From the NCBI GenBank assembly GCA_028023455.1, contig JAQFVV010012667.1, positions 544,501-608,500 of the forward strand: 64,000 bases of DNA, given 5' to 3'. The notes beneath the pieces were generated by a model, which did no database searches, had not been told where the DNA came from, and was given only the letters and a program-made list of their open reading frames with translations. Each line of letters opens with the position of its first letter. The first letter of the stretch is position 1. This document shows, one piece after another, positions 57,540-64,000 of this stretch. Position numbers and translations under genes: made by a program. This DNA comes from Epiperipatus broadwayi (taxonomy: Eukaryota > Onychophora > Udeonychophora > Euonychophora > Peripatidae).

Positions 57540-60160
57540 CATCTTTCCTAGATCACTTAATTTATTTGCCACATCTCCACTTTACTGTTAACCTTTCTTT
57601 GAAACCAGTTTGTTTATCAGATCACCTAGCATTTAATATTCAGATTGATATTAATATTCTCTCTCTACTTACTTTCCATCATAATAATACATTAGGAATC
57701 TTGCTCAAGATTTCATTGCCAAAGGCAGTAATTTTGAAGATTTACATTTATTTTAAGAAGATTGACATTCTTTTCCTTTAACCTCTTGAGAATTGGTTCT
57801 CATTTATTAAGATTATCCAATCAACCACTTAGCACAATATTAATAGAAATAAATCATCTACAGCCTTAATGAAACAAATTGAGGCCATTAACATGAAATT
57901 AAAGGTTTACTTTGTGTGATTCTGCTTCTATACCATCCATTGTAGCCCTTAACAGCAATACAAGTGTACCCAATCTGTTTAGCTGAATAACCATCTGCAA
58001 AAAAAATATTTCTTGTTCAACTTCATAATTGGTCAAAAGGCTACATTCACTGGACTTTTTCCTATAAAAATAAAAATCCGTTTTCTCTTCAGTTATTACT
58101 AATGACCATTTTTACATGGAGCTCAATATGAGGCCTTGCCTCTTTTAACATTTAAGTCTAAGTTTCAGGCTCTTAATTGTCCTGTACTTGTGATATATGT
58201 CAAACCAATAATGTTGATCATAGCATCACAAAGGCTAATGTCATGTTGATGCTAAAATCTTTCCCTGGTAGCATTCATCTTGGCCCTTATGCCTGTCCTA
58301 AATATGTTCTTTTGCATATTAGCAATTTCAAGCAATCTGTTACTAAACTTTTTGTCTAAATAAATTCATCATATTGATGGACTATAATCAGTATTATTAG
58401 TTAGTTTCATTCCTTAAGACAAATACACTTTGTTCCCTGTTAAATAATCTTCACCCTATTTCTATATCTCCTTTTCTAATAAAAAATATTGAATCTATCA
58501 TATAAGAGTCAACTTATTATACTTTCTTCAATTTCAGAATACCAATACAGAAAGAAATCTTCCACTTCTAACACCATCATGCTGGTCAGAATTATAATTG
58601 ATTGTCACATCTTCTAAACAACTGGCCAATTGCAGTGCAAATATATATTTCATCTACCTTGGATTCTTACACACTGAGTCTGTCATTGAATTGTTGCAGC
58701 CTCATAACATAACTATTCCTATTTTCTACATATTAGCTAACCTATCAACAAAAAGAAATTTCTATTACTCTCAATGGCAAAGGGTCCCCAGGCATTAAGT
58801 TAACACTATTCCACAAGGGTCATCATTGAGTGCATTATTTTTCATTACCTATGGAAATCCACTCCTTGAAATAGAAAAGAAACTTCCTGGCATTCATGTC
58901 CCAATGATTAGAATGGCTACCAAACATATAACTTTTATAGATGACCGTGTGATCTTCCTTCCATCCATAAAATATCTACAATCATCCAATTCCTGAGGAG
59001 TACAATGCTCATTTTAAACTCAAATTTAACATATCCACATGGAAAATACTCTCTGGAAATAGTATTTTGTCTCTCTTTACTTCACCCCCTCATAATTTTC
59101 TTGACTTTCTTATCTATAAATTAATAAATCCCATGAGAATGTAAATCCAAAACTACCTGCTCTTGTCTATTAACAAAGCATTAACTCCCTATCCAAAGCA
59201 GACCTGTCTCTTTGTGCAAAAATATCTCTAATGAATATCCAAAAATCACATAATGCCAATCATTTATGTTCAGCAATGCATTTAAGAGGAAGATAATTTG
59301 CTTTATTCCAAATTAATTCAGAATAAAAAAGTTGTGATCATCAGTATTAGAACATTAAATAGGTATTTCAAAGATAATGGTTTATCACTTCATTCAGTTC
59401 CTACCTGTTTTAGAGGTTATTTAACCGAATGTTTAAATTTGTATTCATGTACCCTGATACTATAAAATTTGTCCACATTACCCCTATGTATAAACCACTG
59501 CCCAGTATAGATAACTTTTCTTCAATTTCTTGTAAAAATGTGTTGCTGCGAAAGTTGACCAGAATCAGCATTCAATGTCAAGGAAAATAATTTATTGGGA
59601 GGCCTATAACATGACTGATAATATTAATCAATCTCAATGACAGTCTCTGCTTGATCTCAATGATAAACAAATCATTTCAAAATTCAAATTCTAGAATCTA
59701 CAACCAAAATACCTTGACTTTCTTATTAAAATCAATCTAGATGTTCAACCCACTAATTACTATTTATCACTAAGAATGGTATATGCTAACATTGACCCTG
59801 TCTGCTCATTCTGTCATAAATCAGAAGTAACAATTTATCACCTTTTTATTCCAATGTGCAGCCCTTCTTATATATATAAAATATTATTGAATCAATCACT
59901 AAATCACATATTTCATATATCAACAACCATATAGATAATATGAAGCATGGCCTCTTTCTCTCCAGTAGAATCATGATTTTCATCATGTTCATCCTTAGAG
60001 TTCTGAAATGCCATTTCTGTTTTAACTCTACATCCCAAAAAAATGAAATCTCTGTTTTACAATCAGATATTTAAAATCAAATATGAAGATAAGGTACTTG
60101 CCCCCCCCCCCCGATACCTATCATGCCACACAGAGCCTCATTACATTACCTTCTTTTTTG
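57540..60160 (+). pseudogene. LINE remnant: endonuclease end, reverse transcriptase, 3' zinc knuckle
   Basis: The order of blocks is an endonuclease C-terminal piece (SDHLAFNIQI), an RT entry block resembling ALKSFPxxKAPGPDG (residues LKSFPGSIHLGPYA), a degraded palm, and a C-terminal SFCHKSE...YHLF cysteine/histidine knuckle near 59798-59850. Stops and frame changes occur throughout. Sequence between 58890 and 59170 resembles 35150-35560, so both are probably one LINE family. A C-run ends the region at 60103-60112. Confidence 0.65.
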
Positions 60161-60699
60161 TAATATTAGGCTAACTGAAAGATATGTACCAAGAGTATGA
60201 ATAAACACATGGTGTAGATATGTATTGGGAGTGTGTTTCTGTTATAATTATTATTACAACATCTATCTATAGTTAATATGATTAAATTGAAAATCACATA
60301 AACCTCACATGTATATTGTTAACTAATTATTTTTCTTGAACTGTCCAATATATTAAACTTATACCCAATTTAAAGATCTAATAAAGGTTAATTTTAAAAG
60401 TACATTATTGCATGAAAAGAAGAGTGATAATAATAATATGAAATAATTAAAATTAAACGTTTTATACAAAACTTAAATGAAAATAATTAATAACTGGCCA
60501 ACTAAAAATGAATGAAAAATTATATAATATGGTTATAAATAAAGATGCTTAAAGTATATTTTTATCTGCAGTGATATGCTATATTATTTATTTAAATCTT
60601 TATTGAATTTCTAACAATTTGGATTGATGTATCATAATTTTATTTTTATTTATATTTACATTTATCTATTATAAAACAATAAATGATACACTACTGTTA
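60161..60699. other. AT-rich non-coding stretch
   Basis: Nothing recognised. Confidence 0.5.
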
Positions 60700-63665
60700 A
60701 GTGTCAAGAATATTTGTGGCTTGAGATAAAGTTAGGAAGAATGGATGGTGGCTATCATACGTAGAGCCACTGGAGATAGTCAAACTATAATGGAGTAGAA
60801 CAATAGTATATATTAATATGTAGCTAAGGATATACTGAGTTTCAAAAAAAGGGGAAGAAAGTAATGGTTATAGGGGATATGAATAGACATATTAAAAAAA
60901 TTATGACATAGATAACAAGAATGGACAGATTTTGAAGAATTTTTGTCAGACTAAATTTGAGCATTGGAAATTTATCAAATATTTCTGAGGAATAATACAC
61001 ATGGTCTAGAAATAATGTATTTCATACAATAGATTATGTATTAGTAGAGAAGCAGGGAATGAATAAAGTACAGAAAATTAAAGTGTTTGATAATGAAGAG
61101 ATAATATGTAATTGTGATCATAATTTCTTTATAATACAAATAGGGTTTTAGGTGAGAATATTCAGAAGAATAAAAGTAATAGAAAAATGAGAGTTAGTAA
61201 AAGTAAAAAAAAAAGAGGTGGAAAAAGCATGCAGAGAATATAAATACGCTATTAAAATCAAAAGAAATGAAAAAGATATTACTATTAAATGGGAAAGATA
61301 TTTAACAAAAGAAGTTGACTATAGTAGATAATTATATAGAAAGAATAAAGTTAAATAGTAAATTGTTGGAGGATATTAATAAAAGTGGAAAAAAGTAGAA
61401 TAAAAAATGAAAATATATTAAAAGAAGAAATAGTATTACTAGATGATGAGGGGGTAGCTCTAGAGAAAAATTAGAGATAATCTTAAATAAGTGTGTAATC
61501 AATATAGAAAAAAAAATGTTACATGTGAAGGACAAATTGATACAAACATGAAAGCATATAATGGAAATATTAGGTTTCCAGAAAATGAATTGAATGAGGC
61601 AGGGAAATAATTGAAAAGTGGAAAGTCAACAGGTTTAGATGGATGGGCAGCAGAGATGATGATGAATTTAGGAAATAGAGCAAAATTAAATGTATTATCA
61701 TGTTTTAATAAGATGACACAGAAGAAAGTATTTCCAGATAGCAGGAATAATACAAGAGTAGGTCTACTATCTAAAGTAAAGGTAAAAATTATATAAAGTT
61801 AAACAAGTATAGACCAATAGTGGTAATGTCAGTGTTATATGAACTTTTTGCATGTATGGTGGCTAAAAGTGGGAGAAATGCAAGGAGGTTTTTGATCAAA
61901 TAAGTGTATAGGATCCAGTTTATTGGTAGACACACAACTTAATAGATATGAGTAGGAATACAGATAGACAATTATATATGGTATTTATAGATATAAAAAG
62001 ATGTATAATAGAGTAAATAAAAATAGATTATGTGTAAGTTCAGTAAATTTTGGACTGAAGGGTGCTTTAGTGAATCTTATTAAGAGATTGTATGAAAATG
62101 ATCACTATATGTATCAATTAAAAATAATAGAAGCAGTTAAAGTTAAAAATGGAATGGAACTAAGGTAAAAATGCTCGATGTCACCTATTTTGTTTTTGTT
62201 ATATTTGAGAGAAATGGAGAGAGCAATAGAATGGTTAGAAAGAGGGGTGGAGATATCATTAATAGGTGGCAAAGAGATATACATGTCATCAGGTCTTTTA
62301 TTTGCTGATGATATGATCTTGTGCACAGAAAGTAGAGAAGATATGGAAGTTATGCTCAAGACATAAGCAAGGAGGGGTAAAAGATGGGAAATAGATTTAG
62401 TGAAGAAAAATCAAAAGTAATGATATTAAATGCTGGGGAAAGATAAGAGAAAGAATTTTTATTGGGGGATTTAAAGTCAAATGTGTATAGGTATAACTAT
62501 TTGGAATCATTTTAAGTAATTAGAGAAAATGCTTGAATTAATGTGAGAAAAAAAAAGATAAATAAAGAAAAGAAAAGAAATGGACTGATAAAGAAATTTA
62601 ACAATGTTTTTATATATTAAATGTGATATAGCTAGAATTGTATGAAAGTAAATAGCAATAGCAGGGTGAACTTATGGTAATGATGTGTTATGGGTTAGTG
62701 AAGGGAAGTTAGATTATTTTAAAAAAGTACAAAAAGAAGTAGGAAAAATGCATTTGATGCAGATGTGTGGATGGCAGAGGAGGCAATTCAATGAAAAATA
62801 AGATAGTCAAGTTTTTATATGCCAAAATGTAAAAAGCAAAATGAAAATGTTCAGTAGTTTGCAATTTATGGATAATAAGAGAATTGCCAAACTAGTATTT
62901 AATTGGGTTATGCATAAAGGATAGACAACAAGGTGTTTGAGAAAGGTGGTATGGAATGCAAAAGATTTGGATGAAGGCTTTATGCCAGTGTACTTATACA
63001 AAAGGTGAGATGATTGTGTTAGGAGAATTATTGAGTATTACAGTAGCAAGGTATGAAATAGAGGAGTAGATCCATTAATAATAAATAGGGAGTTGGAGAA
63101 ATGGAGGACTAATATGGAAAGTAAAAGAGTTTAAATATGTATAGAAGAAAATAAAATATTGGGTGCAAGTTATTTTATAATAATAGTAAGGAAAGTAGTT
63201 TACTATTTAGAATTTGAACATGATCTTTAGCAATATGAGAATATACACAAAAATGGAAATATATGGGTGATTTAGTCTGTATATTATGTAAAGAAGGCAT
63301 AGAAAATATTAGGCATCTGTTAATTGAATGTAAATGCCTACAAACAGAAAGGGTACAAATAATGAAGTTGTGGGAGAATAAACTTTAAAGAAAATGATTT
63401 ATACAAAAAGTGGGTTTTTAGTTTTTATGCTGGGGTTAGGAAAAGATAAGGGGGATTTAGATATAAAAGCTATAGAGTTGAAAAATATTATGTTGTGGAA
63501 ATGAGATGGAGCCAGATAGAGAAGAATATGGGAAATAGAAAGGTAAGGTGTCTAACAGAGTTCTCTGGGCATAGTGACTGAGAGGAATGACTCCAAGAAA
63601 GGAGAAGCCACATTGCATCACATACATATTTAAACAGGTAACATTTAACATTGAAATGGGTCTCA
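60700..63665 (+). pseudogene. LINE remnant: endonuclease, reverse transcriptase (FADD), 3' Cys/His knuckle
   Basis: The endonuclease part reads KVMVIGDMNRHI near 60860-60895, then a SRNNVFHTIDYVL-like block near 61010. RT motifs are KSGKSTGLDGWAAEMM (61614-61660), YRPIVVMS near 61810, SPILFLLYLREME near 62180 and the catalytic LLFADDMIL at 62296-62325. The end has LCKEGIENIRHLLIECKC (63270-63330), a C..H..C knuckle. The sense strand is strikingly rich in A and G. It is broken by many frameshifts. Clade not assigned; an apurinic-endonuclease LINE. Confidence 0.75.
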
Positions 63666-64000
63666 AATTATGTGCTAAAAAGGCTTTTTTATATAATAAT
63701 CACTGTTATATATTGATATTTATATTATTTTATTATAAATGTTTTTTAAGTGTAATTTAATTTTAAAAAATTCATATTTTTTTTAATGAACCATAAAGTG
63801 AAAGTTATTGGTTTATAGTAAAAGAAAGACATTATGTACAAAAAGAATGAACTTTCTATTAAAGAAATAATAAAAATAGAAAATAATATTTGTCTCATGA
63901 GTAGGCTAAAGTTATAATAATCTTAAAGATATTTGTTTAGTAATGTACTAAATTTATAAATAGAAAATATGAATCAGAAAAATGTTTTTGATAGATGTTA
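63666..64000. other. AT-rich non-coding end of window
   Basis: Nothing recognised. Confidence 0.5.

Overview
The window is strongly AT-rich, intron- and repeat-dominated animal-type nuclear DNA. There is no operon-like layout, no dense coding and no bacterial gene. It carries Penelope-like retroelements (PLEs) with GIY-YIG endonucleases, LINE remnants, a hAT transposase remnant, a pogo/Tc1-type MITE, tRNA-Gly-derived SINEs and many (TA)n microsatellites. The species cannot be fixed from sequence alone; a large-genome invertebrate is my best guess. Host coding sequence is nearly absent. I support one well-bounded internal exon (52657-52766, receptor-type tyrosine phosphatase-like) and one candidate promoter with first exon (41545-41823). 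The window therefore probably lies mostly inside introns and intergenic repeats.

Layout. 2031-5655: PLE-A, made of an inverted 3' copy, a direct 5'-truncated copy and a longer copy with RT and GIY-YIG. 5672-6017: one unit of a non-coding repeat, here called R350. 9150-10090: old tandem duplication. 11206-11770: RTE-type LINE tail. 13139-14395: PLE-B fragment split by a MITE. 15055-15522: R350 tandem. 15600-18110: PLE-B head-to-head copies. 21595-23130: R490 array (unit about 460-475 bp). 23385-24195: R350 array with an inversion. 31593-34678: PLE-C, a young Penelope element with near-identical pseudo-LTRs and a target-site duplication, interrupted by what appears to be Illumina adapter sequence. 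34930-36920, 57540-60160 and 60700-63665: decayed LINEs. 38591-39345 and 51045-51310: R3 repeat. 39421-39655: palindromic PLE tail. 54235-55496: hAT transposase.

The most interesting signal is a set of hammerhead-ribozyme-like motifs. In R490 four array copies and a fifth 21 kb away keep a core resembling CUGAUGA...GAAA; in three of them the motif is exactly 42 nt, with a base-paired stem II, a palindromic stem III and a stem I that closes around it. The same plan, with compensating base changes, sits just after the GIY-YIG stop codon of PLE-A and PLE-B and in the 39.5-kb palindrome. Hammerhead ribozymes are known in PLE pseudo-LTRs and in non-autonomous retrozymes. Here coding PLEs and non-coding tandem/inverted repeats share both architecture and ribozyme-like motif, which suggests an autonomous/non-autonomous pair moving through self-cleaved, possibly circular RNA. 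That last step is inference.
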